DNA from: Antedon mediterranea
Lineage: Eukaryota; Echinodermata; Crinoidea; Comatulida; Antedonidae
NCBI RefSeq assembly: GCF_964355755.1
Contig: NC_092671.1
Coordinates: forward strand, 23,575,070-23,639,069
Direction: 5' to 3'
DNA: 64,000 nucleotides
Shown: piece by piece, positions 20,891-31,801 of the stretch
How positions within the stretch are numbered: the stretch's first letter is position 1
How the letters are laid out: every line of letters starts with the position of its first letter
Translations under genes and position numbers: made by a program
Notes under the pieces: model-generated
The model's input: only the letters and a program-made list of their open reading frames with translations
Database searches by the model: none
What the model was told of the DNA's origin: nothing

Positions 20891-23363
20891 TAGTCCAGGA
20901 GTATTAGACAAAAAAAGGGCAAAAGGTAGACATAAATATGCTAAAGCTGAATTTTTTAGGATAGGTCCCCAATGTTGTCTGGAACAACATTCTAAAAGTC
21001 CCCGGTTTTCCCCGTTGTGCTTCACCCTGATTAAGCCATTTTTCAAAATGGCGGCCATCTTAACATTATTTACCATATTTTGACAACCAGTAGGTGTAAG
21101 TAAACAATTTTGGTGTCAAAATACTCAGAAGACCAATATTTATATTCACTATAATGGAGAAGTTTTTTAAAAAATTGTCAGAAATGCCTGTTTTGACCTT
21201 TGACCCTAAATTTGGATTATCTCAATATCTCATCAACGACTGGCCGTAGAGAGTTCAAAATTTTCCCAAATTATTCAGAATGCCCAACTTTCTATTTACT
21301 TTAATGAAAGAAAAATACCAAAAACCTTTAGAAACCTTATATTTTGACCTTTGAACTATTTATGTAGGCATATTTATTTTTATAGACATCTTGGTGATCG
21401 ATAGGATACGAAATTGGTTTCAAAATTTATAACTTTGACCCTAAATTTGGGTTATCTCAATACCGCATCAACTGCTGGCCGTAGACTTCAAAATTGTCCT
21501 AAATTAAGCAGTGTGCCCAACTCTCTATTCACTGTAGTTAAAGAAAAATACTAAAGCCTTTAGAAACCACCTATTTTGCCATTTGAACTATTGATCTGGT
21601 CAATACAGTATTTTATATCATAATTATATAGAAATCTTGGTGATCGATAGGAATACATAAGCGAATTTGTTGTCAAAATATTTCAAAACACCCATGTTTT
21701 TTTACCTCTGACTTTAATCACTACATTATAATTTAATAATTTAAGTCCAAATAGCATGATGGACATATCATACCATTCATCATGCCATGAGATGTCAAAT
21801 TTATCTGAAACAACCAAGAAAAAATGTCCGATGGACGAATAATAATATTCATCAATATAGATATGAGGCCATAATTTCTGGTATCAAAGGGTCACAATGT
21901 GTCATTTGACAAATCACCTAAATAATAAAATACAATATGAAACTCTTACAAGTCTATCAAGATGGATTATAAAGAAATTGTCACTGTAAAGTTGTTATGG
22001 TCTTCAACAGATTTTCATGCCCTTATTTTATTAACCATCATATAGTCCTGAAGTATTTTCGATTTTTTGAGAATTTTGATTAGAAAAAAAACAGAGAAAA
22101 ATGTTCACATCTTAAAGATAAATGCAAACATTCTTTTAAAATTAAATTGCATCATATCAGATAAGAATCGGAGGTATGACTAGAGCCTAAAATGAGACTT
22201 AGACTGAGACCTTGATAAATGGTTGGGTGGGTGACTATGTACAGTGTGCAGTTTTAGACAATTTAAAAAATGTTATAAGATGAATTATGTACTCCAGACC
22301 TATATACACAAAGAAATGTAATAGTGCAGCTCAAATCAACCAGTAGTGGTCTCCGAAGAGGAAACATTTCAGAATTGGTGTAGCTCCAAAGTTTAAACAT
22401 GGACATTAGCCATATAGAGAAGGCGTGGCATTTTTTGGAGGACTAATTTCTAACCTTAATATTTAAAGACTAAATAAATAATAAAATTTGTTTGGTTACT
22501 AATGAATAAAAGAAGTGAAAACAGGCTAAATCCCAAACAGACAGTAAAATGTATCATATATATATATAGTTTAAAATTGGGGCTTGGTTTGTCCTGTTTA
22601 GCATCTGAGCAATTTGGAATGAATTTTACCTCTCATGGCAATGGCCATACTGATGAATTGTTAGATTCTGTTTATCTTTATGTCAACTTAAATTTAACTT
22701 TTTGCATCTAAGCCCTCCCTCTGGAGAGCACGGGCTATTGTCGGTTTATACAGGTAAGCTAGGCACGAAATAAGACTAATTCTTATTAAAAACTTTTCCA
22801 TTATAATGAATATAAATATGGGTCTTCTGAGTATTTTGACACCAATTTCGCTTGTGTACTCCTATCGATCACTAAGATGTCTAAAATTAAAATATGTCTA
22901 GGTCAATAGTTCAAAGGTCAAAATAGAAGGTTTCTAAAGGAATTTGGTATTTTTCTTTCATTAAAGTGAATAGAAAGTTGGGCATTCTGAATAATTTGGG
23001 ACAACTTTGAAGTCTATACGGCCAGTCGTTGATGAGATATTGAGATAATCTAAATTTAGGGTCAAAGGTCAAAAGAGGCATTTCTGACCATTTTTTGTTA
23101 AACTTTTTCATTACAGTGAATATAAATATGGGTCTTCTGAGTATTTTGACACCAAGATTGTTTACTTACACCTACTGGTTGTCAGCATATGGTAAATAAT
23201 TTTAAGATGGCCGCCATTTTGAAAAATGGCCCAATCGGGTTGAAGCACATCGGGGTACCCGGGGACTTTTAGTATGTTGTTTCAGACAACATTAGGGACC
23301 TATCCTGAAAAATTCAGCTTTAGCATATTTATTTCTACCTCAAAGTCTAATACTCCTGGACTA
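20891..23363. mobile_element. 2.5-kb foldback element
   Basis: The ends are inverted copies: TAGTCCAGGAGTATTAGAC at 20891 and its complement ending 23363. The arms are about 500-600 bp (20891-21410; 22780-23363). Each arm has a GGCGGCCATCTT-type block and two or more TGACCTTTGACC (DR1-like) segments. The middle (~21410-22780) is A+T-rich with no convincing gene. It interrupts the ZNF862-like reading frame, flanked by TAT on both sides. Removal restores the frame. The arms differ by perhaps 10%, so the element is not recent. Confidence 0.8.
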
Positions 23364-23366
23364 TAT

Positions 23367-24030
23367 GGTTAAAAGAAGCAAATCGATCATCAATGCACTG
23401 TGTCAAACCAGTGGCAGAATTTTCTTTTACTGTGTTAGTGGTGGTCTGCAATGGAGCAGCATGTCGCCTCTGTGTCAATTTCATTCTGTCGTACGATACT
23501 GAAACAAATTCTCGATTTACCTGACTTCTCCTCATGTGTCCAGTTTTCGGGAGTTCTCGAGAGATTGTGTGATCATTGCTGCAGGTGTAGCCAGCTGTTG
23601 TGACCAAGGTGGATGCATCTTCCCCATCTAGCAAATCTTGTAACAGCATCTTCGTTGTTTCTAGATATGGCATCACCTCAAAAATGTGAATGTCTCCTTT
23701 CTCAAATTGAAGAGACAGAGAGGAGATAATTGTTAAAATCTCATAATATAGACAAGTTGTTTCAAGGAATTGTGAATCTCTTAAGTGCTTAAGGATACCT
23801 TGCAACTTTGCATTTAATGTACTGTGTTGTTTGTTGGCAATTGAATTCTCCTGGGCTAATGGAATCCAGTTATGGAGGAGTATACGGGCTCCCTTCATCT
23901 GGTGACATACAAAACGTGTCCCATGTACCTTTGGGAATTTATATATCTGAACATCCAACGCTTTCGCTGTTTCTTCGAAATGGCGTTTAAATTTCCCTGA
24001 ACGTTTCATCAGGTAAAAAATTGTTATCAT
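23367..24030 (-). pseudogene. ZNF862-like gene, exon 3 middle segment
   Basis: Minus-strand frame reading FYLMKRSGKFKRHFEETAKA, LDVQIYKFPKVHGTRFVCHQ, MKGARILLHNWIPLAQ, HSTLNAKLQGILKHL, FEKGDIHIFEVMP and ETTKMLLQDLLDG. The order fits the central region of ZNF862/KIAA1586-like proteins, a metazoan group derived from hAT transposases (KVHGTRFVCHQ marks the conserved R-W-like stretch). Open for ~220 codons. Its upstream edge is the insertion at 24031-25243 and its downstream edge the foldback element. It has no introns in this part. Whether the protein acted as a transposase is not decidable here. Confidence 0.7.
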
Positions 24031-25243
24031 CAGACCTTGATTTATAAATATAAGAGGAGAGTTTCTAATGGCTCTCCTCAATATGTTGAGGAGAGCCATT
24101 ATTTTGATTAAGTATTCGAGGCACAGGCCCACCATGGTTGGGCCTGTGGCGAGCCAAATTTTGATAAATGACACCTCTAGATGGCCGGAAATGGTATTCT
24201 CGCACGTAAAATTCATCGTAGGTCATTGTTCTCTGAACGTAGTCTACGATGTATTGTTATGATAATTATCTACGCGTCGATCGTAGGGTGGTTCGTAGGG
24301 TTAGTAAACACCATTGTCATCGCCTTTACTTTAGAAGCATGGACAATGCAAACAAACAATGTATTGTTTGCTAATTAAAATCCTATCTAAAGATAGTAGA
24401 CGTCAATTTTTGTAGCCACCCTAGCTAGGCCTACGCATCGGTTATCCTAATTTGGACGGAAATCCGCCGCCGACAAGACGACATCGGGTCCGTGGACCTC
24501 TCAGCTCACGCAGAGAGAGAGAGTCGAGGCTATCTATCTAGTCTAGTTTCGGCGGCCTACACTATACATTATTTAATCCTACCTTGGGTTAGCGAATTAT
24601 AAAAACAACGACACCTAGGCTAGGACACCAACAAAATATATGCAAAATAAATATATATTCCATATTAATTACTATAAGATTTAACATAAAGGCGACATGT
24701 GTATAAGAAAAGGCCCGACCAGAATTTGGAGGGGAAAACATGTGAGCAGTTATTAAGATCAGAGAGAGTGTTTCATGTCATGGTACACGATCTTAATTAC
24801 TGTTTATCGTCGGCAGCCACCCTCACATACTGAGTTAAAAAAAAAACATGTGAGATGTTGCGGTAAAGCAGAGAGTATCGCGTTTCATGCCATGTGACCA
24901 AAAAAACTAGGTCTGTATAATTACGGTCTTCTGACGGCAGTCTTTTTGAGCTACCGATTGAACGTTCTGATACTATATTTAGAATGAATTGTTTACGATA
25001 TTTTTCTCGCAACATCAAAGATCGTAGGCGCGCCTAGCCTATCGGGGGTAGCCATAACAAAGATCGTTTGCGCGACTATATATAGACTGTGTGTTGTATT
25101 TGGGGTTAATATTCTTATCATTATATATATTTTTATGACGCACTGTAACAGGTTGGGGAGCGCTATTTTAGGCGCTCCTTTGATCGTTTTCAGGGGCGCC
25201 AAGGAGCGTCAGCGCCATGGCGCTCCTTTTAAATCAAGGTCTG
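24031..25243. mobile_element. 1.2-kb TIR element with 6-bp TSD
   Basis: TIRs are CAGACCTTGATTTA (24031-24044) and its complement (25230-25243). The target duplication is TATCAT (24025-24030 and 25244-25249). Just inside the left end is a perfect 16-bp-stem hairpin (24068-24103), and the right end has a GGCGCTCC-type palindrome near 25210-25228. Excision restores the ZNF862-like frame (KDLM-I-TIFYLMKRSG). The inside includes a block (24430-24995) shared with 57777-58350. The TSD length would suit hAT6-like elements, but no transposase is present. Confidence 0.85.
24430..24995 (+). repeat. Dispersed 0.57-kb block, copy 1
   Basis: Shares gttatcctaatttggacgga, tttcggcggcctacacta, ggttagcgaattataaaaac and gttctgatactatatttaga, in the same order, with 57777-58350. 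A short reverse-oriented piece lies at 39232-39350. Non-coding. Confidence 0.8.
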
Positions 25244-25249
25244 TATCAT

Positions 25250-25375
25250 TAGGTCTTTTATTTGCTGAAATGATTTTTCCTTCATTAACGTGTCTTTTGC
25301 AGCAAGCTCTGTGGATTTTAATGAGCCATGGACGTCCAGCCCTTGCAATTCTTACCAGAACACCATTATAGATTC
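25250..25375 (-). pseudogene. ZNF862-like gene, exon 3 first segment
   Basis: Begins after a strong acceptor (ttttttttcttacag on the minus strand). The split Gly codon joins exon 2 in phase: VNT-GIYNGVLVRIARAGRP, then WLIKIH. The expected C-x-N-H-R that follows WL..IH in this family is missing, and the reading continues one frame over as TELAAKDTLMKEKSFQQIKD. A small deletion with a frameshift has therefore inactivated the gene at this point. The segment ends at the TATCAT target site of the 24031-25243 insertion. Confidence 0.75.
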
Positions 25376-25553
25376 CTGTAAGAAAAAAAAACAAAACAAA
25401 TGTACATAAAATTCAGTAAATTATTAAATATCATAAATAATAAATTTAAATTTTTCATCAGAAGAAAAATAAATTAGGGAACGAAAGTTGCATTATGATT
25501 GCTTGTTTTGAGGAGAACAAATATAAAAGTTAAATTTTCTTATACCAACCAAC

Positions 25554-26160
25554 CTGTATTCACAGCTGCTCCATCTGCTGTAGTGGATACCAAAGCTTTG
25601 ATATACTTTTCTTCGGGGATCTTAATCTTTTCCTGAAGTGCCTCATCAATTGATTTAAAAAGATTCTCTGCTGTACCATCTCCAAAACTATCTATGTCTT
25701 CCAATGCAACAACAAAATATACTGGCCCACCATTCTTTAACAAGCGAACCATTACAAGCTCCTTCTCATTTCCAGTTTTCCTTGCCTGGGACCCATCACT
25801 GAGCACTGAAAATGCATTGCAAGTGGACAAGAGAGAACCAATCTTACGAATAGCATCAGCAATTTCACTTACAAACTCTCTTGCTTTATCGCTGCTTTCT
25901 GTGCCTTGAATTAAATTTACTCCATTAGTTTTCTGCACCCTCACAAGGGTCTTAAATGAAGTAAGTGGTAGCCCATCAACAGCTAAGCAGTGAGCAGTTG
26001 TTATCAACTTTCTGTATGCATCGTATGCTTGTTTGTGTATTGCATAATCAATACAGGGTTGTGTTCACTTGACAGCAGTAAATGGACCAGCACCACTGTC
26101 CTCTTCACCCGGAGCTTGTAATGTTTGGTAGTCTAGACCAATGCTGTGAGCCTTTAAACG
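25554..26160 (-). pseudogene. ZNF862-like gene, exon 2
   Basis: Minus strand from an acceptor near 26150-26165 to a CAG|GTTGGT donor at 25554. It reads HSIGLDYQTLQAPGEE, then YAIHKQAYDAYRKLITTAHC, LAVDGLPLTSFKTLV, CNAFSVLSDGSQARKTGNEK and ELVMVRLLKNGGPVYFVV, ending ALVSTTADGAAVNT. The DGSQARKT...E..LV..R...G and TDGA.VN motifs are typical of ZNF862-like hAT-derived proteins (the latter includes the conserved D of the RNase H-like fold). One in-frame stop (TGA, near 26069) follows FTAVK. Otherwise it is open for about 170 codons. The start codon is on exon 1. Confidence 0.75.
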
Positions 26161-26220
26161 CAAAGCAAACATAACAATGATTATTAATAAAAAGAAAGAA
26201 AGTTAGTTTTTTTTTCAATG

Positions 26221-27175
26221 ATTTTTTTAATATTTTTTTTATTTATTTATAAAAATTCAGTGGGGGGGGGGGGGTGGTAAAATATTTTTCTATTTAATCA
26301 ATAAGTAAGTCATGTACAGTAATGAATAATTTTAAAGAATATATTTACTTTATAATAATAGTATAGTAGTAATAATAAGCATATTATTAACAGCAAGTCA
26401 ATTCACTGTCTCCCAAAACTAATTGTCAAAAATAAAGTATTCCTATCATAATTTTTATCAATTAAATCTTGTGTTTGTCTACTCCGCAGTCGAAAATACA
26501 AGCTCCGATTTCTTGTTTTATGTGAACAAAATGTTGCGGCATGAACGGATAACAGTAGCCATGGAAACGAGTACCCTGGACAGCATGCACAGCTTTTATT
26601 CACAATCTTCAAACGGTACACCGCCGCATGCTTACCCTGGGCGGCTCCTTGTCGTTCAACGAGATGTGCTAGCGATCAAATGGAGCATGTATTGTAAATC
26701 CGAACACCCCAAAAAACAGAATTTCACGCTAGATACAATACATCTAAGTTTATTTCTATTCTTAAATCTTAGCTCATTAAAATGTATTCTAAAACGGAAC
26801 AAATTGCTATTTTTTAAAACAAATATAAAACATTATTTTAGGTTAACACAAGTTAAAGCTATAAATAACTTTTGATCGAAAGCACGTGACTTTTTTCAGT
26901 CAGTCACTGCGCAAAACCACGAGACCATTGTACAAAGTCACAGTGGCTATTGCACCACATGCTTTTTAGTAAACAACATTGGGGCTTTTGAACAACGCAG
27001 TTCTCGGCCGAGAAAAATAATAACAAATAGAATAATTGATTTGTACGGTTGTCATGTGAATAAAACAATTTGTAATTACGCAGTTTTTTTGGTATATTAT
27101 TTTCAAATAAATTAAAATTAACAGTAGAAAATATCTAGGCTAAAATAACAATAATATTATGTTTATGCAACTCAC
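26221..27175. other. Intron of the ZNF862-like gene
   Basis: A+T-rich, with a 13-base G run at 26262-26274. The plus-strand frame 26423-26875 has no recognisable domain. A block near 26890-26990 (cactgcgcaaaaccacgaga) is repeated, diverged, near 28366-28450. Confidence 0.5.
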
Positions 27176-27436
27176 CTTTGATGAGAGGTGTCTTTGAGCA
27201 GTATGTTTCGAGAGGAATGAGGATCCTTCAGCATACTTCACAATGTTCTTTAAAGCCTGACCACGGATTCGACCATCTCCCTTTATTTTCTCTATATACT
27301 TTCTGCAAACTTTGCACCAGATTTTCGTAACCATATCTCTGGCATTTATAATTTTTGTTTCATATCCAAAAATTGAAAAATTCCAAGCATTGAATGTTGA
27401 TAATTGTATAGGTTTTCCTTTTTCGGCCGCAGCCAT
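27176..27436 (-). pseudogene. ZNF862-like gene, exon 1 (TTF-type zinc finger)
   Basis: Start codon at 27436 (MAAAEKGKPIQ). The exon continues FNAWNFSIFGYETK, MVTKIWCKVCRKYIEKIKGD and KYAEGSSFLSKHTAQRHLSS, ending at an AAG|GTGAGT donor. The spacing CKVC ... H...H in a protein starting with a W-F.....Y segment is the N-terminal zinc-binding module of ZNF862-like/TTF-type hAT relatives. It is open throughout (87 codons) and could still be spliced to exon 2, but the downstream stop, frameshift and two insertions make the gene as a whole non-functional. The promoter was not identified. Confidence 0.75.
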
Positions 27437-28740
27437 GTTTACTCGGTGAATGTGACAGAATACAATACGATTTGTTTTGAACAATAGTAAAATCAATTCA
27501 TAGTGCGTCAGAACTTTTTCAGTGCGCGATCGCCTTCAACGCACAGAGCAGCGGTGTTCATCCAACTGTTTCGGAATCGTCCATTCTTAGCAAGGGTTGT
27601 CAACGTTATTAATAATACGAAATCATAGCCATAGGGGATAGGAGTAGGCTACTAAGCCTAAATATATAAATACATCGTCAAATTCAGTAACCATCAAGTT
27701 GGAAATCAAAACAAATCGTATTGATGGCAATAGTCTACTTGTTAATTTCATGTTATTTATTCATTATCTAAATTCAGGATGTTGATTACAGGGTCACAGA
27801 CGATTTGGTACCATGTTCCAGAAAAATAATAACAATTAGGAGCCCTGTTATTTTGTCGGCTCTCTTTGATCTTCGTTGTCAGCGGGTAGTTGATAAAGCA
27901 GCTTAAAACTTAATTTCACAAAAACAAACAAAAACATCTGACGTGTTCGCGAGATAAGACAATTCTTTGAATAGACACAGGTGTTACTTCAGAATGTTTT
28001 TAAAACGAAGAAAAACAACATATTTTTAACAGTTATTTATTTGAAACGAAAATGTTTTTATAATACTGCATTTAATTGTGTTACTTAGCATATTTATATA
28101 CAAAAAATATAACATACATACAAACAACACAACCCGCGCAGTGTTAGCGTAAACATAAAAACAAAATTGATTATCAGGAAAAAAAACACTGTTGCACGTG
28201 AAAGTGCATGATGTTGTATCATTAAAAATCATGAATTGTTAATTTTTGGAATTAGAACAAATCTATCTAGAAAATATTTAAGAACTAATAGCATCCGTTA
28301 TCCCGTTTACAGTCGATCACAACAGAGATTGGTGGTACAACCAGGGAGTTGAACAACTCCCTGGTACGACTGCGCAGAGCCACGAGACCTTTGTACACAC
28401 AGTGGCTCTATCGCACCACGTGATTTTTTCTCGGTTTCTTTGCTCTCTATATGCATCAATGATCTCGTTGGGTTTCTCACGCCTACACCCACGTCGTGTG
28501 TGTGCATGATGATGTTGAGTTTAACACAGTCAATCCTATTTTAAGCGAAGCCGAGACCATGTATAATAATAGGTCTTGCAAACAAACCGCATGTTTTGTT
28601 GTTGGTGCTCTATGATTTAACAACAGTTATAAATGAGTTTTGTATGTTGACTTCGTTCGTGTGTTATTATTGTACAGGCGGCGCAAAACGTAGGTTGTTT
28701 TTTTTTTATAATGTCCATGATTTAAGGTACGCGATTAGTT
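27437..28740. other. Upstream part of the 8.2-kb element
   Basis: No gene recognised. A perfect hairpin CCAGGGAGTTG-AA-CAACTCCCTGG lies at 28341-28364. A related half-hairpin occurs at 33988-34010 inside the hAT-like element. Confidence 0.5.
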
Positions 28741-28801
28741 GCTCTCCTTAAATCATGTGGAGGAGCGCGCTCGCGCTCCTTAAAAACGTAGGACTGTCTT
28801 T

Positions 28802-29915
28802 ATCTTATAAGGTTTCCGTTCCATAAAAAATTAAACATCTTACTTTGTATATTATTGAAGAAGTGATTTAGTGAGTCCGGTAAGTTTGAAAAGTGAAAAG
28901 TTAAAATAGGCAGAACCAGTGTTTTTATTATAGTAATTTTTCCAAATAAGGTTAGGGATCTTTTTCTCCACATGTTTAGTATTTTATCGATATCTTTAGA
29001 TTTTTGTGGAAAATTTAAATCAAATATATTATCTAAATTACTTGAAACATTTATACCAAGGTATTGTATGGGTTTGTTAGTCCATATTATGTTTTGTTTG
29101 GTGGGAATTTTAAAATCCGAATTTCTTAATGAGCCCATTCCCATTATATTACTTTTTTCATAATTTATCTTAAGCCCTGAGGATAAAGCAAATAAGTCTA
29201 AAGTGTCCATAATGGCCTTTATTGAATTGGAATCGTTTATATAGAATACCGTGTCGTCAGCAAATTGACTTAATTTAATGTTTACGTTATTATAGGATAT
29301 ACCTTCTATTTTTTCTGTTTGATGGACTGCATTGCCTAGGATTTCCAAACATAGAATAAACAAGTATGGTGATAGAGGACATCCTTGTCATAAACCCAGA
29401 CTAAGACTAAAAAATTCAGAAGACAATCCGTTATTAATAACACAACTAAAAATATCATTATAGAGAATTTTTATCTAATTTGTAAAATTATTTTCAAATC
29501 CAAATTGTTCTAGTGCATAGTAAACAAAGTCCCATCTTATTTTATCGAATGCTTTTTTAAAATCTACGAAAAAAAGTAGATTCGGAAGATTTTTTCATTG
29601 TGCATGTTCAGTAATGTCAAAGAGCAGTTTTATATTCTCGCCAATGTATCGTCCCTTAAGGAATCAAGTTTGATCAGGGCTAATCACAGATGGTAATACT
29701 CCTTTTAGTCGTGTCGCAATGGTCTTGGAAATGATCTTATAATCGACGTTCAGTAATGAGATGGGACGCCAGTTTTTTAACAACATTGGCAATTTGTCTT
29801 TTTTGGGAATCAATGATATTAACCCACGCCTTTGTGAAATAGAGAGACTTCCTCTTTGAAAGGAATATTTGAATGAATTTGTTAGGGTTTGGCTAATTTC
29901 AGTCCAAAAACATTT
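28802..29915 (-). pseudogene. Tx1/L1-like LINE, reverse transcriptase half
   Basis: From 29915 leftwards on the minus strand: LLKNWRPISLLNVDYKIISK (motif 0/1), then LKGRYIGENIKLLFDI, LLFFVDFKKAFDKIRWDFVY (motif A), QGCPLSPYLFILCLEILGNA (motif B) and KLSQFADDTVFYIND (motif C). It continues SGLKINYEKSNIMGMGSL, KSLTLFGKITIIKTLV-like thumb sequence and FNFLWNG, and stops at the 8.2 kb insertion. At least three in-frame stops are seen (for example before QGCPLSP and after SPDQT). The protein continues at 20598. The element is truncated at its 5' side within the RT domain, with no endonuclease. FADDTVFYI and the W.KR.LTL.GK block support the Tx1/L1 group. Confidence 0.85.
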
Positions 29916-29956
29916 GTAACAAACGTAATTTTTATACTCTTCTAGTAACTTTAGTC
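29916..29956 (+). repeat. 41-bp direct repeat, right copy
   Basis: Second copy of 19403-19443 with one mismatch. It abuts the truncated 5' end of the LINE, as a target-site duplication should. Confidence 0.8.
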
Positions 29957-30416
29957 GACCTACCGATATAATATTAGATTATTTAGGCGTTAGGTTTGAT
30001 ATTTTAGTGTTAGATAACAGGATCAGGTTTAGTTTTGTTATTTATGGGCCTATTGTCTATAGGCTAGTCCCAAAAACATTAGTAGGATAGCCATTCATTA
30101 GGTATGCCAACAACGTGGCGTAAACTGTTGGAAACAGGGTTTCTTTCACAAAAATTGTCCACTTACAACTTGCATTTTCTTACCATAATTTGTAATTTTT
30201 TCCAATAAATTATATATCAAAACAAAGATAAATGTCTCTTCTTTCATAATTCTTTGTTCATTTGACTTTTCGTATGTAAAATAAATAATACTCAAAGGAA
30301 CTTTAAAAATGCGCATATATGAACACATGAGATGGAAAGATTAGAACCACGAGAATAAAAAATGTATTTTTGTGTAATGTAATTGTTTAATTTTGCTGAC
30401 TTATTACTCGGACTGT
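29957..30416. other. Unassigned intron sequence
   Basis: A+T-rich ATIC intron sequence between the LINE and the hAT-like element. Nothing recognised. Confidence 0.4.
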
Positions 30417-30932
30417 GTCATACAGGGTTCGTACGCGTCCTTAAATTCCTTGAAAGTCATGGAAAAATAAATCTCTTTTTTCAAGTACTGGAAAGTCCTT
30501 GAAATTGGCATTTGTCCTTGAATGTCCTGAAAATTGTTAAAATACAATAAAGTTATATGAATTCTTTTTAATAAAGTTTTGAAAACACTGAACAATAAAA
30601 GTATTAAGTATGAAAGTACATGGAAGATAACAACGTTTGTACGTGCCGACTTTTCCGCCGCCGATAAATGCTCGTACATGAAATAGGCTTTCTTATCAGG
30701 TTGGTTGTTGACTGCAGAACGCCACTGGCCAGTGATGTTCAGATGACAATCACCTTGAAAAAACTTTGCCCAACTATTCTTTTGTTCCCCCACAGTACAT
30801 TATTGCATAATAGCTATTACTATTGAAATAAATACTTGGCCCTTTTTGTGTTCCGATTTTGTTTAAAAATTAATTTAACGAATGTAATATTGTAAACATG
30901 CATAGCATTTTAGCATTACACTTTAATTAGTG

Positions 30933-30991
30933 ACTATACTCGCATTCTATTTATAGCCTCTGATAAGCTATAAATAGAATGCGAGTATAGT
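30933..30991. repeat. 25-bp-stem perfect hairpin
   Basis: ACTATACTCGCATTCTATTT... (30933-30957) pairs exactly with 30967-30991 around a 9-base loop, about 110 bp upstream of the transposase start codon. It could be a regulatory or recombination structure. Confidence 0.85.
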
Positions 30992-31103
30992 GACCTCTCT
31001 CAGCGAGGCTCTCTCACACCGCAAGCGCGTATATTAGCGGTCTCTATATGGCTGCCGATGAGTTTTTTATCGTGCGTTTCTCGTCAGTGGAAATCTATCC
31101 AAC

Positions 31104-31662
31104 ATGCCGCGTACATGCTTTTTTCAAGAGTCCTGGCTTTTTGATAGCAAATTTTCCCCGTGGATTAACCGTGCGTCAATAAAAACGGAGGCAAAGTGTA
31201 AACTATGTAGAAAAACATTAGATATCTCCAACATGGGACGGTCGGCGTTAATATCTCATCAAAACGGAAAAAAGCATAAACAACAAATGGAGTTGAGGTT
31301 TAACAATACGACGCAAGAAGTTAATCAATTTTTTAGTAAGTCCAACCCAACAACATCCACCAGTAAATCTAATAGTACCATCACCAGTATTATTGAACAA
31401 CAAGACATACCAGGAACTAGTGTTGATAATAGTATACCGAAACGTACGAACCCAAGTGGCCCGGCGACGATGCAGTATTTCAGTAGTAGTGAGGAGATTC
31501 GTAAAGCAGAAATATTGTGGGCCTTATTCATGACTAACCGGCACTTCAAATAAATGAAGTATTCCAGGCGATGTTTCCAGATAGTGGAATAGCTGCAAAA
31601 TTTAGTTGTGGTGAAAAAAAGTCTGCTTATGTTGTTAATTATGGGTTAGCGCCATATTTTAG
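31104..31662 (+). CDS. hAT-like transposase, exon 1 (zinc finger)
   Basis: The start MPRTCFFQESWLFDSKF is followed by CKLCRKTLDISNMGRSALIS and HQNGKKHKQQ, a BED-like C-x2-C...H-x5-H zinc finger for DNA binding. A serine/threonine-rich linker follows, then AEILWALFMTN. The frame stops at 31551-31553, but the +1 reading continues INEVFQAMFPDSGIAAKFSC, then KKSAYVVNYGLAPYF up to an AG|GTAAGT donor at 31662. A single base has therefore been lost near 31541-31545. Otherwise the exon is intact. The start codon is the first ATG after the hairpin at 30933-30991. Confidence 0.8.
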
Positions 31663-31801
31663 GTAAGTTTTGTTTGATATCGATTGATATAGGCCTACAA
31701 TTTAGATTAAATAAATAATTGTAATAGGCATTTCTGTATTGAGTAATAGCCTGGTGAGTATGAAAAACAAATGTTTTTAGTCTAAGTTTTGTTCATTTTA
31801 G

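Larger units (their letters stand above)
20599..28797. mobile_element. 8.2-kb TIR element split by later insertions
   Basis: Ends are ACAGTCCT (20599-20606) and AGGACTGT (28790-28797), with further imperfect match (ACAGTCCT-W-CGTT). Both ends lead into AGGAGAGC/AGGAGCGC hairpins (20624-20677; 28741-28780). CTTT flanks both sides (20595-20598 and 28798-28801) as a 4-bp duplication. Deleting 20599-28797 plus one CTTT rejoins the LINE protein as KPYKIKRKIMTNELEKGG with one old frameshift. The cargo is a ZNF862-like gene on the minus strand (27436 to ~20712). Without the two later insertions (24031-25243 and 20891-23363) the element would be about 4.5 kb. It is either an autonomous transposon or a TIR element that captured part of a gene. 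Confidence 0.75.

Noticed and set aside
26423-26875. 150-codon plus-strand ORF
   Set aside because: Lies in the intron of the ZNF862-like gene. No domain or conserved motif, and the composition is like the surrounding A+T-rich sequence.
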